Below are positions 26,217 to 35,502 of a stretch of DNA of 64,000 nucleotides, one piece after another. Position 1 is the first letter of the stretch. Each line of letters starts with the position of its first letter. A program made the translations under genes and the position numbers. Under the pieces are notes generated by a model that saw nothing but the letters and a program-made list of their open reading frames with translations, did not search any database and had not been told where the DNA came from. This DNA comes from Nitratireductor kimnyeongensis. Its GTDB lineage: Bacteria; Pseudomonadota; Alphaproteobacteria; Rhizobiales; Rhizobiaceae. The DNA lies in contig NZ_CP078143.1 of the NCBI RefSeq assembly GCF_019891395.1, forward strand, positions 3,547,001 to 3,611,000. The letters are read 5' to 3'.

Positions 26217-27584
26217 TTACTGCTGTACGGCGTAGCAGGAGATGCTCTTCTTCTTGAGGGACGCACAGGCGCCCCAAGCATCGGATTTGCTCGCGAACCC
26301 GACGAAACGGGCACGGTGGTAGGTAACGCCACCTTTCTCGAAGGTCTCGGTAATCGGTACGGCGCTTGCCAGAACGGTGCCTGCCTTTTTCTCAGTTTCG
26401 GCGAGGAACATCAGCGCTTCGTCTTCGCTGGGCATGGAGGCTACCTGAATGACCCAGCCACCGATGGAACTGGCGCCCTGTGCTTCTGGCTCCGTGGAAG
26501 CCGTGGGCATGGGATCGACGGCAGCGACCGGGGCGGTTGGACGTGGTACGGATGCCGTGACGATAGCAGCTGCCTTGACTGGTTGCTCCGGTGCATAAGC
26601 GGTGAGCGTATCCACTTCGGGGCGTTCGGTGGGCAAGGGAACCTGTTTGCCCGGGATCATTGCAGCAAGCGCGGTGCGCGCGCCACCGGGAGCCTTGGCG
26701 ATCAACATGCGATCCCGTCCGGTCGACCCCTTATTCAGATAGCGAGAGATCAGATCTGCCATGTGTGCATCGCGGCTGCGTGACGTACGCCCCCCCATGA
26801 CCACGGCGACGATGCTGCGGCCATTGGCCTGCACCGAACTGGCAAGGTTGAAGCCGGATGCGCGCGTATAGCCGGTCTTGATACCATCGACACCCTTGAC
26901 CCGACCAAGCAGGCGATTGTGATTGCCGTAGCGACGCTTTTTGTAGGTGAAGGACGTGGTCTGGAAATAGCTGTAATATTGCGGGTAGTGCTCGCGCAGG
27001 GCGATGCTGAGCTTGGCCATGTCCCGCGCGGTTGTCTTCTGCTCGCTGTTGGGCAGACCATGCGCATTCTTGAAGGTGGTTCGCGACATGCCGAGTTGGC
27101 GTGCCTTCGCGGTCATCATGGAAGCGAACTTGGATTCCGAACCGCCGAGAAACTCAGCCACTGCGGTGGCGGCATCGTTCGCCGAGCGGGTAACCAGCGC
27201 TCGAATGGCCTGGTCTACCGTCAGGCTGTCACCAGGGCGCAAGGCAATGTTGGTCGGGGGCTCTGCAGCCGCGTTCCGCGACACGGGAATGCGTGTCTCC
27301 TTGCTGATGCGACCCGTCGAAAGGGCCTCGAAGATCATGTAAGCAGTCATCATCTTGGTCAGCGACGCGGGATAGCGCGGAGCATCTGCGCTTGATTCAT
27401 AGAGAACCTTGCCGGTCTTCGCATCCATGACGATGCCTGCATATTTGGCGTTTGCAGAAGCCTCTTCTGCCGCGCCCAACATAACGATACCGGAAATGAA
27501 AAGTGCAGTGAGAATCCTGCTTGATAGCCGCACAAGATTCGCTCTACCCAACAACGCCTGACGCACGATTACACCCATTTGCAT
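26217..27584 (-). CDS. D-alanyl-D-alanine carboxypeptidase (PBP5/6 type) with C-terminal SPOR domain
   Basis: A 455-residue periplasmic S11-family peptidase that trims the terminal D-Ala from peptidoglycan stems. An N-terminal signal sequence ends near residue 45 (EEASANA). The catalytic motifs are SLTK (74-77), SAN (134-136) and KTG (236-238). A proline/alanine-rich linker leads to a SPOR domain (about 373-455), which binds denuded glycan strands at division sites. This fusion suggests action at the septum. Start codons at residues 1 and 3 are both possible. It diverges from clpS. Confidence 0.93.
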   Translation of the reverse strand: MQMGVIVRQALLGRANLVRLSSRILTALFISGIVMLGAAEEASANAKYAGIVMDAKTGKVLYESSADAPRYPASLTKMMTAYMIFEALSTGRISKETRIPVSRNAAAEPPTNIALRPGDSLTVDQAIRALVTRSANDAATAVAEFLGGSESKFASMMTAKARQLGMSRTTFKNAHGLPNSEQKTTARDMAKLSIALREHYPQYYSYFQTTSFTYKKRRYGNHNRLLGRVKGVDGIKTGYTRASGFNLASSVQANGRSIVAVVMGGRTSRSRDAHMADLISRYLNKGSTGRDRMLIAKAPGGARTALAAMIPGKQVPLPTERPEVDTLTAYAPEQPVKAAAIVTASVPRPTAPVAAVDPMPTASTEPEAQGASSIGGWVIQVASMPSEDEALMFLAETEKKAGTVLASAVPITETFEKGGVTYHRARFVGFASKSDAWGACASLKKKSISCYAVQQ

Positions 27585-27909
27585 CTGGTTTCAGGCCGCG
27601 AGGCATCCCCACTCGCAGGCCCATTTCTCATCACCCTATCGGCGGCGGCGTTACCAATCCGTTTATGGTGAGCTATTCGTTGACGGAATTTCTTAATATT
27701 GACTCGAAATCGAATGATCGTCCGGCCGAAAAGGCGGCTGGAGTGAATGTCTGGAGCAACCATGGTGATGATGGCGTAGTTTTGAACGCAAAACCCCGCC
27801 CCCCATATTGTCAGGAACGGATAAGGGCTTAAAATTGTCAGAACGGTACCTACATGTCCCACGTAAGGGCTCGGCATAGGGAATGGAATTTTTGAATATC
27901 GGTGAAGCC
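27585..27909. other. Divergent intergenic region between the carboxypeptidase and clpS
   Basis: About 325 bp with no gene. The middle is AT-rich (around 27665-27720, TTCTTAATATTGACTCGAAA) and likely contains the promoters of both flanking genes. I could not fix a convincing -35/-10 pair. The possible alternative clpS start at 27883 falls at its right end. Confidence 0.4.
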
Positions 27910-28260
27910 ATGCAGCACGGCGTCTGGCGAATGCAGGATGGCGAAAAAGATGATGACAGTTCCGACCGTGGAACTGCGGTCATTACGCGTACGAAAACCA
28001 AGACGAAGAAACCGAGCCTCTATCGTGTATTGTTGCTGAATGACGATTACACACCAATGGAGTTCGTCATTCATGTGCTTGAGCGCTTCTTCAAGAAGGA
28101 TCGCGAAGCCGCGACCAGAATTATGCTGCACGTACACAATCACGGTGTCGGTGAATGTGGCGTGTTCACGTTCGAAGTGGCGGAAACGAAAGTAACGCAG
28201 GTGATGGATTTCTCCCGCCAACACCAGCATCCACTTCAATGCGTGATGGAAAAGAAATGA
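27910..28260 (+). CDS. clpS: ATP-dependent Clp protease adaptor ClpS
   Basis: The N-recognin adaptor that delivers N-degron substrates to ClpAP. The conserved core [25 protein letters not shown], the [14 protein letters not shown] helix/strand and the [18 protein letters not shown] end are all present. The start is uncertain. ATGs at 27883, 27910 and 27931 are in frame. I prefer 27910 (116 residues) because GGTGAAG sits at a workable distance; at 27883 the AGGGA touches the start codon. It ends nine bases before clpA. Confidence 0.94.
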   Translation: MQHGVWRMQDGEKDDDSSDRGTAVITRTKTKTKKPSLYRVLLLNDDYTPMEFVIHVLERFFKKDREAATRIMLHVHNHGVGECGVFTFEVAETKVTQVMDFSRQHQHPLQCVMEKK

Positions 28261-28268
28261 GGTACTGA

Positions 28269-30734
28269 ATGCCGGCTTTTTCCCAAGGCTTGGAGCGGGC
28301 ACTGCATCAGGCGCTCACTTTGGCCAATGAGCGCCACCATGAATATGCAACGCTCGAGCATTTGCTTCTTGCGCTGATCGACGATTCGGACGCTGCGGCC
28401 GTTATGCGTGCCTGCAATGTCGATCTGGATGCGCTCAAAGAGACAGTGATCAAATACATAGACGGCGAACTCGACAATCTCGTCACGGGCTATGACGAGG
28501 ATTCCAAGCCGACCGCGGGGTTCCAGCGCGTTATCCAGCGCGCTGTCATCCATGTGCAATCGTCTGGACGCGAAGAGGTGTCGGGAGCCAATGTGCTCGT
28601 AGCAATTTTCGCCGAGCGCGAGAGCCATGCGGCCTATTTTCTGCAGGAACAGCAGATGACGCGCTACGACGCGGTCAACTACATCAGTCACGGCATCGCC
28701 AAACGGCCCGGCGGATCAGAGGCACGAACGCCACGTGGTGCGGAGGACGAGGACTCCGGCGCACCTGGGGCAGAGGCCGAGGACGGCAACAAGAAGAAAC
28801 AGGCGCAAGACGCGCTTACAGCCTATTGCGTCAATCTCAACGAGAAGGCGCGGGCCGGGCGCATCGATCCGCTGATCGGGCGCGCGCCCGAAATCAACCG
28901 TACCATTCAGGTTCTCTGCCGCCGTTCCAAGAACAATCCGCTGTATGTGGGGGATCCTGGCGTCGGCAAGACGGCGATCGCAGAAGGGTTGGCCAAGCGA
29001 ATCGTGGAAGGCGACGTGCCTGATGTGCTGGCCGATGCCACGATCTTTGCGCTCGACATGGGATCGCTTTTGGCTGGCACGCGGTATCGCGGTGATTTCG
29101 AGGAACGTCTCAAACAGGTCGTGAAGGAGCTGGAAGACTTCCCCGGTGCGGTTCTCTTCATTGATGAGATTCACACGGTGATCGGCGCCGGAGCGACCTC
29201 TGGCGGGGCAATGGACGCCTCCAATCTCTTGAAGCCTGCCTTATCGTCTGGCTCCATCCGTTGCATCGGCTCGACCACCTACAAGGAATTCCGGCAGTTC
29301 TTTGAGAAGGATCGCGCGCTGGTGCGTCGCTTCCAGAAGATCGACGTGAGCGAGCCGACGGTGGAAGATGCCATCGAAATCATGAAGGGGCTCAAGCCCT
29401 ATTTCGAGGACTTTCACAAGGTTCGCTACACCAACGAGGCTGTGAAGGCGGCGGTCGAGCTTTCGGCCCGCTATATCAGTGACCGAAAGCTGCCGGACAA
29501 GGCGATCGACGTGCTGGACGAAACTGGCGCCTCGCAGAAGCTGTTGCCGGAAGCCAAGCGGCGCAAGACGATCAACGTCAAGGAAATCGAGGCCACCATC
29601 GCCACCATGGCCCGCATACCGCCCAAAACGGTATCTGCCGATGACGAGAAGATCCTTGCCACGCTCGAAGACGAGTTGAAAAGGGTTGTTTACGGACAGG
29701 AAGCGGCGATCACCGCACTGTCGTCGGCGATCAAGCTGGCACGTGCAGGGCTGCGCGAACCCGAGAAACCGATCGGTTCGTACCTGTTCTCCGGTCCCAC
29801 GGGCGTCGGCAAGACCGAGGTCGCCAAGCAGCTAGCTGCCTCGCTCGGTGTTGAACTGTTGCGTTTCGACATGTCGGAATACATGGAGCGCCACACGGTC
29901 TCGCGCCTGATCGGCGCGCCGCCCGGCTATGTGGGCTTCGATCAGGGCGGTTTGCTGACCGACGGGGTGGATCAGCATCCTCATTGTGTGCTTCTGCTCG
30001 ACGAAATCGAGAAGGCGCATCCGGATCTCTTCAATATCCTTTTGCAGGTGATGGATCATGGCAAGCTGACCGATCACAATGGCAAAAGCATCGACTTCCG
30101 CAATGTCATTCTGATCATGACGACCAATGCGGGTGCCGCGGACATGGCCAAACCGGCGATCGGCTTCGGTTCCTCCAAGCGGGAAGGCGATGACATGGAA
30201 GCGATCAACCGGCTGTTCACGCCGGAGTTCCGCAACCGTCTGGATGCCGTGATACCGTTTGGTGCCCTGCCTGCGCCAGTCATTCATCAGGTCGTACAGA
30301 AGTTTGTCATGCAGCTTGAGGCACAGCTCGCCGAGCGCCGAGTCACGTTCGATCTGTCGGAAGATGCGGTCGCCTGGCTGGCAGACAAGGGATATGACGA
30401 ACGGATGGGTGCCCGTCCTCTGGGGCGTGTCATTCAGGAGCATATTAAGAAGCCACTTGCCGATGAGGTCTTGTTCGGAAAACTGAAGAAGGGCGGAACG
30501 GTGAGAGTCACGGTGGATAAAGGTGAGAGTGGCGAGAGCCTACTTAAACTCGACGCCTTGCCCGATGATGCGCCGATTAAGCCGCGCGATGAGGTTCCGA
30601 CCAAGAAGAAGGCCAGGCCCGCCGCGAAAAAACCTCGCAAGCCCAAGGCGGCTGCGAAGCCGAAACCTAAGGCGCAGAAGCCCAAGGAGCCGCCGAAGCG
30701 AAGCCTCGTTCCGCAATTGCCGCGGAAGGATTGA
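28269..30734 (+). CDS. clpA: ATP-dependent Clp protease ATP-binding subunit ClpA
   Basis: AAA+ unfoldase that feeds ClpP. The 821-residue protein has the N-terminal double Clp domain (1-145), an acidic linker (150-175), AAA-1 with Walker A GDPGVGKT (228-235) and Walker B VLFIDE, and AAA-2 with GPTGVGKT (509-516). An Arg/Lys/Pro/Ala-rich tail of about 45 residues is common in rhizobial ClpA but absent from E. coli. It follows clpS directly and is ended by a strong hairpin. Confidence 0.97.
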   Translation: MPAFSQGLERALHQALTLANERHHEYATLEHLLLALIDDSDAAAVMRACNVDLDALKETVIKYIDGELDNLVTGYDEDSKPTAGFQRVIQRAVIHVQSSGREEVSGANVLVAIFAERESHAAYFLQEQQMTRYDAVNYISHGIAKRPGGSEARTPRGAEDEDSGAPGAEAEDGNKKKQAQDALTAYCVNLNEKARAGRIDPLIGRAPEINRTIQVLCRRSKNNPLYVGDPGVGKTAIAEGLAKRIVEGDVPDVLADATIFALDMGSLLAGTRYRGDFEERLKQVVKELEDFPGAVLFIDEIHTVIGAGATSGGAMDASNLLKPALSSGSIRCIGSTTYKEFRQFFEKDRALVRRFQKIDVSEPTVEDAIEIMKGLKPYFEDFHKVRYTNEAVKAAVELSARYISDRKLPDKAIDVLDETGASQKLLPEAKRRKTINVKEIEATIATMARIPPKTVSADDEKILATLEDELKRVVYGQEAAITALSSAIKLARAGLREPEKPIGSYLFSGPTGVGKTEVAKQLAASLGVELLRFDMSEYMERHTVSRLIGAPPGYVGFDQGGLLTDGVDQHPHCVLLLDEIEKAHPDLFNILLQVMDHGKLTDHNGKSIDFRNVILIMTTNAGAADMAKPAIGFGSSKREGDDMEAINRLFTPEFRNRLDAVIPFGALPAPVIHQVVQKFVMQLEAQLAERRVTFDLSEDAVAWLADKGYDERMGARPLGRVIQEHIKKPLADEVLFGKLKKGGTVRVTVDKGESGESLLKLDALPDDAPIKPRDEVPTKKKARPAAKKPRKPKAAAKPKPKAQKPKEPPKRSLVPQLPRKD

Positions 30735-30781
30735 TGCGCATGGACTGAAGTGTAGGGGCGAGCATCAAGTGGCCCAATTTC

Positions 30782-30814
30782 GAAGGCGTGAGTGCCCCAA
30801 GCACTCACGCCTTC
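30782..30814 (+). terminator. Perfect 14-bp hairpin after clpA, no U-tract
   Basis: GAAGGCGTGAGTGC (30782-30795) is perfectly inverted as GCACTCACGCCTTC (30801-30814) with a CCCAA loop, 48 bp after the clpA stop. The sequence after the stem (ATTGTATCG) is not T-rich, so it may stabilise the transcript end rather than terminate intrinsically. Confidence 0.6.
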
Positions 30815-30858
30815 ATTGTATCGCACCCAACCTCTTCCTGTGGTAGTTCGTTCGGGCA

Positions 30859-31608
30859 ATGAGTGAGTCCCCGATAGCCCAACCAGACGAAGAATCACGC
30901 GCATTCGCTTGGTATCTGCGAGGTGTGCGGCGCTGCTTCTCGATACCGGGCCTTGTTCTGGTGAGCGCGTTTATCGGCTTCTCCGGTCTTGCACGCGAGG
31001 CGGGCCTCACGCTTGCACAAACCGTCTTCATGACGGGTGTGGTCTGGGCCTTGCCCGGACAGGTGGTGCTGATCGGTGCGATACTGGCTGGAAACAGCCT
31101 GTTTGCTGCGGCATTCGCGGTCGCTCTCTCCTCCGTGCGCCTGGCACCCATGGTGGTGGCGATCACACCGGAAATGCAAACCCCCAAAACGCGAGGATGG
31201 GTCCTCTACGCCTTGTCGCATTTTGTCGCCATCACCTCATGGGTGTTGGCGATGGGGAGCTTCAAAACCGTTCCGCGACCGTTGCGCACGGCCTATTACA
31301 CCGGCATCGGATCAACACTTGTGCTGGTGAATATGGGTGTGGTGGCAACCGTGTTCCTTGTGGCGGAAACCTTGCCTGCGACAGTGAATGCGGGGCTGCT
31401 TTTTCTCACGCCCATCTATTTTCTCACGTCGCTTTGGGGATCTGCCCGGGAACGGGCGGGACATGTCGCGATGATCCTAGGCCTGATCTGCGGACCCGTC
31501 TTCCACATTCTCATGCCCGGTTTCGATCTCCTGGCCGCCGGTGTCGTTGCCGGTGTGGTTTCCTATGCGTGGCACCGCATGAAAGCCAAAAATGAGGAGG
31601 CCGGATGA
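30859..31608 (+). CDS. azlC: AzlC family branched-chain amino acid transport protein
   Basis: The large subunit (249 residues) of an AzlCD-type exporter for branched-chain amino acids or related compounds. Several hydrophobic segments are visible; the SARLARE-like opening reads SGLAREAGLTLAQTVFMTGVVWALPGQ and the conserved ALSSVRLAPMVVAI lies near residue 90. It overlaps azlD by the four bases ATGA. Substrate is inferred only from the family. Confidence 0.88.
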   Translation: MSESPIAQPDEESRAFAWYLRGVRRCFSIPGLVLVSAFIGFSGLAREAGLTLAQTVFMTGVVWALPGQVVLIGAILAGNSLFAAAFAVALSSVRLAPMVVAITPEMQTPKTRGWVLYALSHFVAITSWVLAMGSFKTVPRPLRTAYYTGIGSTLVLVNMGVVATVFLVAETLPATVNAGLLFLTPIYFLTSLWGSARERAGHVAMILGLICGPVFHILMPGFDLLAAGVVAGVVSYAWHRMKAKNEEAG

Positions 31609-31955
31609 GCTTTGATGCGTTCGAGAGCTGGTGGTGGCCCTATCTGTTCATCCTCCTGGCCGGCTGGCTGGCAACAGATATATGGCGGTATATCGGCGTC
31701 TATCTGGGAGGGAAAATGTCCGAAGAGTCGGACATTCTTGTCTTCGTGCGCTGTATTGCAACGGCACTCGTCGCCGCGGTGATCGCCAATCTTATCGTGT
31801 TTCCCAGTGGGGCGCTGGCCGATTCCCCGCTCGAATTGCGGGTGGCGGCCGCCATTGCCGGCTTTGCCGCCTATCTTTTCTGCCGCAAGCAGATCCTCAT
31901 TGGAATCGTCGCTGCCGAATTGGTGCTGTTGAGCGGTTTATATCTCTTGGGCTAG
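31605..31955 (+). CDS. azlD: AzlD family protein, small partner of AzlC
   Basis: A 116-residue membrane protein with about four hydrophobic segments, the expected partner of AzlC. It starts inside the azlC stop. The position and size match the family better than the sequence alone does. Its stop overlaps the convergent HIT gene by four bases. Confidence 0.82.
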   Translation: MSFDAFESWWWPYLFILLAGWLATDIWRYIGVYLGGKMSEESDILVFVRCIATALVAAVIANLIVFPSGALADSPLELRVAAAIAGFAAYLFCRKQILIGIVAAELVLLSGLYLLG

Positions 31956-32398
31956 AGAGCGCCCGAGTTCTGCTGGAGTTTTTGGCGGATCTTTTCGGCT
32001 TGTTCGGCAAGCAGCGCCTGTTCCGCCATCTCCCCGGTATGCGGTCGAAGCGCGACACTCTCGAAACGGGGAATGATGTGAACATGCAGATGGAAAACGA
32101 CCTGTCCGCCAGCGGCCTCGTTGAATTGCTGAATGGTCACGCCGTCGGCATCGAATGCGGCTTTCGCTGCCCGTACCAGCTTCTGGACTGTGCGCATGAC
32201 CGCTGCAAGACTTTCCGGCTCCACGTCTAGGATATTGCGTGAAGGTTTCTTCGGGATCACCAGACAATGGCCGTCGCCGCGCGGCATGATGTCCATAAAG
32301 GCGAACGTGTCCTCATCTTCATAGAGTTTGTGGGCCGGCAGTTCGCCGCGCAGGATCTTCGCGAATATGTTGTCGTTGTCATAGGCGGCGCTGGTCAT
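31952..32398 (-). CDS. HIT family nucleotide-binding hydrolase
   Basis: A 148-residue histidine-triad protein. The triad HLHVHIIP is near residue 100, preceded by the family's NNG-like QQFNEAAGGQVVFH. FAKILRGELPAHKLYEDED and IMPRGDGHCLVIPKK complete the fold. HIT proteins hydrolyse purine nucleoside phosphoramidates or dinucleoside polyphosphates; the exact substrate is open. The ATG at 32398 with AGAGG upstream matches family starts; the frame is open further but that part is not family-like. Confidence 0.93.
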   Translation of the reverse strand: MTSAAYDNDNIFAKILRGELPAHKLYEDEDTFAFMDIMPRGDGHCLVIPKKPSRNILDVEPESLAAVMRTVQKLVRAAKAAFDADGVTIQQFNEAAGGQVVFHLHVHIIPRFESVALRPHTGEMAEQALLAEQAEKIRQKLQQNSGAL

Positions 32399-32492
32399 TT
32401 GAACCTCTTGGATGGAGCAATTGCCGCCGCAGTTTTCTGCGCTAATGTCCGGACCGTCAACACCCGTAGACGGGTGATTCGACAGGTTTTCC

Positions 32493-32837
32493 ATGAAGGC
32501 GCAGACATTGACTTATCTCTATCTTATCGTCGCCATTCTTTTCGAGGTGGTGGCGACAACCGCACTCAAACAGACAGCGGGATTCACACGTCTCGCACCT
32601 TCGCTGATCACGCTCATCGGCTATGCAGTCGCCTTCTTTTTCCTCTCGCTGACGCTGCGTACCATGTCTGTGGGCATCGTCTATGCCCTTTGGTCAGGTG
32701 CTGGAATCGTCTTCATCACCGCTATTGGCTGGCTCTGGTTTCAAGAGGCGCTGGATGCTCCTGCTCTGCTGGGAGTGGGGCTGATCATTGCGGGCGTGCT
32801 GGTCATCAATCTCTTTTCGAAATCGGTGATGCACTGA
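32493..32837 (+). CDS. SMR family small multidrug efflux protein
   Basis: A 114-residue four-helix proton antiporter of the EmrE type. The membrane-embedded Glu is residue 18 in AILFEVVATTALKQT. The third-helix motif WSGAGIVFITAIGWLWFQE follows. A single SMR gene, not a paired one, fits an EmrE-like homodimer exporting cationic compounds or guanidinium-type substrates. It ends seven bases before the convergent DUF482 gene. Confidence 0.92.
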   Translation: MKAQTLTYLYLIVAILFEVVATTALKQTAGFTRLAPSLITLIGYAVAFFFLSLTLRTMSVGIVYALWSGAGIVFITAIGWLWFQEALDAPALLGVGLIIAGVLVINLFSKSVMH

Positions 32838-32843
32838 ACCGCG

Positions 32844-34046
32844 TCAGCCCTTCTTGAACGGTGTGTGTTCTTCGAGCACACGGTTGATTTCGGCTACGTC
32901 GCGCCGTTCCATGTCAAGATACTGCGCCACGGCCCGTCTCAGACCGGGGTGGGGGATGTGATGGGCAGAGCGGGTGGTGACCGGCTCATAGCCGCGCGCC
33001 AGTTTGTGTTCACCTTGCGCTCCGGCCTCCACACGCGCCAGGCCATGCGCAACGGCAAACTCGATGGCCTGATGGTAGCAAACCTCGAAATGCAGAAACG
33101 GATGCTGTTCCACGCATCCCCAATTGCGACCGAACAGAGTGTCCGAGCCGATGAAATTGATGGCACCGGCGATATAACGACCATTCCTGCGGGCCATGAT
33201 GAGAAGAATGTCGTCCGCCATGCGCTCTCCGATCAGGGAGAAGAAACGCCGGTTGAGATAGGGGCGGCCCCATTTGCGGCTCCCGGTATCCATGTAGAAG
33301 CGGAAGAACTCGTCCCAAACGGTTTCCGTCAGGTCCGAACCGGTCAGCCATTCGATTTGAACACCGCTTTCCAGCGCGCTACGGCGCTCTTTTTTCAACG
33401 CCTTGCGCTTGCGCGAGGCCAGGGTGCTCAAAAACTCCTCATAGGAGCCATAGCCGCGATTGAAGAAATGAAACTGCTGGTCGGTGCGCAGTAGGAAGGA
33501 CGATTGATCGAGCGCTGCGATGTCTTCCTGTAGGGCGAAAGTGACGTGAACGGAAGAGACGCCGAGCCTCTCCGTCAGGGTTTTAAGCCCTTCTGCAAGT
33601 GCATGACGCACGGCTTGCGGTTCCAAGTCATCGCGAACAAGGAGACGGGGCCCGCTGGCGGGGGTGAAAGGTATCGACACCTGAAGTTTCGGATAATATC
33701 GCCCGCCGGCCCGCTCGAAAGCATCGGCCCAACCATGGTCGAACACATATTCGCCCTGGCTGTGCGACTTGAGATAGCAGGGAACCGCACCCAGAAGCGA
33801 GCCGTCTGGCGCTCGCAGAGAAAGATGCTGGCCAAGCCACCCGGTCTCACGCACGGCACAAGCACTGTCTTCCAGACTGGACAGAAAGGCATGGGAGACG
33901 AAAGGATTGTAGGGGGATTGTGCCGTAGACTGCCGGCCCGCGCCCGCAAGTGTCGCCCACTGGGCGGGCGAAATGTCGGAGAATGACGGAGCAACCGTCA
34001 GAGTGGCCTCGCCCGCCATTTCGGCATCATTTCGGGTGTTCGACAT
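32844..34046 (-). CDS. DUF482 / GNAT-fold N-acyltransferase (peptidogalycan biosynthesis family)
   Basis: A 400-residue protein with two GNAT-like halves, of the DUF482 family annotated as peptidogalycan biosynthesis or FemAB-like. Recognisable pieces include NPFVSHAFLSSLEDS (about 47-61), QGEYVFDHGWADAFERAGGRYYPKLQ, and the late FGRNWGCVEQHPFLHFEVCYHQAIEFA and AGAQGEHKLARGY segments. The acyl donor and acceptor are unknown. It follows the GDPD gene by 52 bp on the same strand. Confidence 0.86.
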   Translation of the reverse strand: MSNTRNDAEMAGEATLTVAPSFSDISPAQWATLAGAGRQSTAQSPYNPFVSHAFLSSLEDSACAVRETGWLGQHLSLRAPDGSLLGAVPCYLKSHSQGEYVFDHGWADAFERAGGRYYPKLQVSIPFTPASGPRLLVRDDLEPQAVRHALAEGLKTLTERLGVSSVHVTFALQEDIAALDQSSFLLRTDQQFHFFNRGYGSYEEFLSTLASRKRKALKKERRSALESGVQIEWLTGSDLTETVWDEFFRFYMDTGSRKWGRPYLNRRFFSLIGERMADDILLIMARRNGRYIAGAINFIGSDTLFGRNWGCVEQHPFLHFEVCYHQAIEFAVAHGLARVEAGAQGEHKLARGYEPVTTRSAHHIPHPGLRRAVAQYLDMERRDVAEINRVLEEHTPFKKG

Positions 34047-34098
34047 GGGCTTTAACTAAGCGCGCATGTGGCTCCTCTTCAAGAGGCCACCACGCCGG

Positions 34099-34809
34099 CT
34101 AGGGGCTGAAGCCCTCATATGTCATCTGATCGGCATAGGCGAATGTCCGCGTAACCGCCTCCCGGTCCCGCACGGTCCATGTGATGACCGGCATGGAGAG
34201 GCGCTCGCGCACAAAGCTCACAAACGGGTTGGGCAGGTCGCTCACCGCATAGGAGACGAATGATATCTCATGCGCCAGCATGGAGAAATGCGCCTCCATC
34301 GATGCGGCCGACCGCCCTTCGGCTGTGAGCCCGCGGGGCAGGTCAGGCGCAAGTTCTGCCAGCTGCCGCACAAGGCGATGCTCAAAGGACATGAGCGCCA
34401 CCCGACCGGAATAGGATTTCAAGGCTTCCGCAACCCGCTCCACGAGCGCAGCATCATGCCCCTCGGATGCCTTGAGCTCGATCACCAGTGCGGCGCGTCC
34501 GCCGACCAGTCGGAGCATCTCCTGCAGTGTGGGCACATGATCATCGGTTTCGCCGACTTTGAGTGCCCCAAGTTCTGCAGCCGTCTTTGCGGCGATGGTG
34601 CCGTCCTGTCCCGTGAGACGGCGCAGCGCATGATCGTGAAAGACCATAGGGACGCCGTCGGACGACAGATGCACGTCGCACTCGATCGAATGACCGGCGT
34701 CCACGGCTGCCTGAAACGCCGAAAGCGTGTTCTCCCATCGTGTGCGGTTCAAATCGTGAAGTCCGCGATGGGCAATGGGCCGTGCTGTGAGCCATTCTAC
34801 GTTGGACAT
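34099..34809 (-). CDS. Glycerophosphodiester phosphodiesterase family protein
   Basis: A 236-residue cytosolic GDPD, expected to hydrolyse glycerophosphodiesters to glycerol-3-phosphate. The TIM-barrel motifs are IAHRGLHD with ENTLSAF, then IECDVHLSSDG with VFHDHALRRLTG, and later LVIELKAS. No signal peptide is present. The ATG at 34809 overlaps the ridA stop in TGATG; a TTG at 34812 is the alternative start. It is the middle gene of ridA-GDPD-DUF482. Confidence 0.92.
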   Translation of the reverse strand: MSNVEWLTARPIAHRGLHDLNRTRWENTLSAFQAAVDAGHSIECDVHLSSDGVPMVFHDHALRRLTGQDGTIAAKTAAELGALKVGETDDHVPTLQEMLRLVGGRAALVIELKASEGHDAALVERVAEALKSYSGRVALMSFEHRLVRQLAELAPDLPRGLTAEGRSAASMEAHFSMLAHEISFVSYAVSDLPNPFVSFVRERLSMPVITWTVRDREAVTRTFAYADQMTYEGFSP

Positions 34810-35276
34810 CAATCGGCAACTTCGATTACGGCATCGATCTCGACGGGCGCGTTCATGGGGAGGGAGGCCATGCCGACAGCGGCGCGCGCGTGGCGCCCGC
34901 GGTCTCCCAGGGCGGCCACGAGAAAATCTGAAGCGCCATTTGCGACCAGGTGTTGGTCAGTGAAATCGGGTGTGGAGGCAACAAAAACGGAGATCCGGAC
35001 CACGCGCTTGATTCTTTCAAGATCGCCGAGCGCCGCGCGGGTCTGAGCCAACACATTGACGGTGCACCATTTGGCAGCGAGCTTGCCGGCCTCAATCCCC
35101 AGTTCCCGGCCGAGTAGCCCCATGGCCATCAGCTTGCCGTCCTTCATCGGCAGCTGGCCCGATGTCATCAACAGCGAGCCTGTCTGAACATAAGGCACAT
35201 AATTGGCCACGGGTGCAGCGGCTTCCGGCAGTTCCACGCCCAGTTCCAACAGTCGTTTCTCGATGTCACGCGCCAT
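34809..35276 (-). CDS. RidA/YjgF family protein
   Basis: A 155-residue member of the RidA superfamily, which hydrolyses reactive enamine/imine intermediates. The conserved VQTGSLLMTSGQLPMKDG, QTRAALGDLERIKRVVRISVFVAS and MASLPMNAPVEIDAVIEV segments are present. It is longer than canonical RidA (about 128) and lacks the classical GPY-Arg segment ahead of IEIEA, so it is probably one of the Rid1-7 type subfamilies. The ATG at 35276 has GGGAG six bases upstream. It leads the ridA-GDPD-DUF482 unit. Confidence 0.85.
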   Translation of the reverse strand: MARDIEKRLLELGVELPEAAAPVANYVPYVQTGSLLMTSGQLPMKDGKLMAMGLLGRELGIEAGKLAAKWCTVNVLAQTRAALGDLERIKRVVRISVFVASTPDFTDQHLVANGASDFLVAALGDRGRHARAAVGMASLPMNAPVEIDAVIEVAD

Positions 35277-35502
35277 AATCATCTCCCGGGAATTCAAACT
35301 CTGCTCCGGCAATGACCGCCGAGCAGGCAAACTAAACGTCACTTGCGGCAGTTTCGCAATCGAATCCGTAGTCAATCCACGATGCCGCAGGCGAAGAGGT
35401 TGCATATTTGCCTCGCTTCCGCCACGACTCTCGGTCAAACGGAACCATCCAAACGGTCACGATACGCTCCGACCGTAAAATACCGAATATCGGAGGTCGT
35501 TC